A stretch of DNA of 64,000 nt from Liolophura sinensis (Eukaryota; Mollusca; Polyplacophora; Chitonida; Chitonidae), in NCBI RefSeq assembly GCF_032854445.1, contig NC_088305.1, positions 6,949,606-7,013,605 on the forward strand, given 5' to 3'. The position numbers and the translations under genes were made by a program. Shown here piece after piece: positions 62,412-64,000 of this stretch. Under the pieces are notes generated by a model that was not told the DNA's origin, did no database searches, and worked only from the letters and a program-made list of their open reading frames with translations. How positions within the stretch are numbered: position 1 is the first letter of the stretch; every line of letters starts with the position of its first letter.

Positions 62412-64000
62412 TTTACTTGCTCAAGACGATGACCAGCTTTCTTCGTACTTCAAAGTAGAGGAGACATCGACTGTTCTATCTCGAGAATAAGACTATGACT
62501 TTATCTGTGTTAGTGAAACCTGGCTTAGTTGTGAAATTTCAGATGACTTAATAAACACTGATGGATATTTTATAGAAAGAAAAGATAGGAATAGGCATGG
62601 AGGAGGAGTACCTATTTACTGTAAAACATGTCTTAATGTCACTCGACGAAACGATTTGGAAAAAGAAAACAAAATGGTGTGGATCAATGTGGATTGTTAT
62701 GAAAAACATGTTTTTACGGATGTCTGTTATTGCCGCCCAATCAATCTGCTAATGAACGGGAGCTCTTCATTAATAACCTAGACGATTCTATCACATCTGC
62801 TTTAATAGAAAAATCCGGACGTACTATTAATTTGGGGAGATTTCAATGACAAATTATCGAATGGGGACGACTTCTACGATGAGAGTGAACTAAAAATGAG
62901 TTTGTATTACTTGATCAAGGGAAAACAACCCCTTTCAACTTATCGATGAACCCACTAGGTATGCCGACGAAAGTGGTTATGTATTAGACCTAATTATTAC
63001 TGACAGTATTGGATATATAGATGACTATGGTGTGGCGGCACCACTTGCCAATATTGACCACTGTACTATCTATTATACATTACAAATCACCCGATATGAA
63101 AGACCTAAGACTTGCAAAGACATGTTTGGGACTACAAATGTGCCGTAGGTTTATGTCATCTCCTATGTGTTACGCCTTGGGATGTCATTGATGAAATCTT
63201 CCCTGACATTAACGACACAGTTTATGTTTGGAATAAATTATTCCTATCATGTTGTAACGAATGTATACCACACAAAACTATCACAATTTGCCCTCGTGAC
63301 AAACCCTGGATGACGAGTGATGTTCGTTTTAAACTACAGATCAGAAACAGATGCTTTAAAAAATTCAAACGTACCAAAAGAGAGGAAGACAAATTCCGTT
63401 TCGACATTTCTAGACGTAAAGCCAATACTGCAATACTGCGTTACTCCGCAAATTTAAAACTTAAAAATTTATCAGAAGCTCAACTAGACCAAAAACGTAC
63501 TGGTCAGTGATGAAATCTTTATTAGGCCCAAAAGCAAAGCCCCCATTTCCTCCTCTTAATCTTGATGGTAAAAAGGTGTCGAACAACAACGACAATGCGT
63601 ATGAATTCTGCAGTTTCTTTGCCTCCCATTCAATTCTACCGCAAACAGTACCAGATTTACCCCCTCTTACATACCTTACCAACTCACGACTTCTTTGCAT
63701 ACAAACTTGTGAGAAAGAGGTGACTTCTTTACTTAAAAACCTAAGTACAAGAAAAACGTCTGGATGTGATGGTATAAGTAACTTCATGCTCAAACATAGT
63801 CCTGAAAGTATTGCTCCATCTCTAACTAAACTATTTATTTTTTCTTTACAGTCTTCATGCAAATTCTTTCGTGTTAGTCCAGTATTTAAGAAAGGGGATA
63901 GACATGACATTTCAAACTATCGACCGGTATCTCTACAACCTTCGCTTTCTAAAATACTGGAGAAAGTTGTATATAAACACTTGTATGAATATTGTATCAG
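62412..64000 (+). mobile_element. CR1/L2-like LINE, 5'-truncated, runs off the right edge
   Basis: Unit C homology ends at GGTAATACTCT (62411) and the LINE starts. The endonuclease text comes first (DFICVSETWLSCEISDDLIN near 62510, RKDRNRHGGGVPIYCK near 62580), then a C-terminal endonuclease block around 62990-63080 (DLIITDS-like), a linker (63112-63510), and from 63510 an open frame to the window end with TSGCDGISNFMLK, VSPVFKKGDRHDISNYRPVS and LSKILEKVVYKHL, the reverse transcriptase N-terminal part. It is a different family from the I/Nimb-like LINEs. Confidence 0.9.
63112..64000 (+). pseudogene. CR1/L2-like LINE ORF2, linker and RT start, frameshifted
   Basis: The frame 63112-63510 holds VYVWNKLFLSCCNECIPHKT and KPWMTSDVRFKLQIRNR, the linker between endonuclease and RT. 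The sense passes to another frame near 63490 (WSVMKSLLG from 63501), which stays open to position 64000. Upstream, the endonuclease is in several frames. Confidence 0.82.

Overview
This is eukaryotic, repeat-rich DNA, most likely from an invertebrate and probably a mollusc or another lophotrochozoan. The grounds are spliced exons with GT-AG borders, four families or fragments of LINE retrotransposons, tRNA-derived SINEs, Tc1 and pogo transposase remnants, a Polinton-like remnant, and a locally multiplied fibrinogen-related domain (FReD) gene. The species cannot be told from the sequence alone. No bacterial-type operon, rRNA or convincing tRNA gene is present.

The backbone is one FReD locus present three times. 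Unit A (about 1-19.7 kb) is on the + strand with exons at 1570-1721, 4436-4532, 11874-12038 and 12911-13173. Unit B (about 32.95-43.24 kb) and unit C (about 48.1-62.4 kb) are on the - strand. All share exon lengths, intron phases and long stretches of intron and flank. A has an open reading frame across all four exons, about 225 codons including the stop. B has a lost splice donor and a frameshift, and C has two one-base deletions in exon 1. A partial fourth copy (D, 13.47-15.08 kb) lies just behind A. Exons for a signal peptide or N-terminal region were not found.

Transposons explain most size differences between units. Unit A carries a 5'-truncated LINE in intron 1, and a Polinton remnant (about 5.19-9.48 kb) plus a Tc1 remnant (about 9.9-10.73 kb) in intron 2. 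Between A and B lie a LINE on the - strand (20.06-23.14 kb), a Ty3/Gypsy protease remnant (24.4-25.5 kb), a CpG-rich block of repeated E2F-like and CRE-like motifs (25.86-26.54 kb), and a nearly full-length but broken LINE (28.34-32.94 kb). Between B and C are a LINE fragment, a minisatellite and nested SINEs. Unit C carries a TTAA-flanked MITE and a 2.9 kb insertion, and a CR1/L2-like LINE runs off the right edge.

Because three copies of one locus are visible, several insertions can be compared with an empty site in the same window. The shared insertions support B and C being closer to each other than to A. No gene system that I would call new is proven. The best leads are the small-gene block of the Polinton-like element, the E2F/CRE-like repeat block, and the different damage at exon 1 of each FReD copy.
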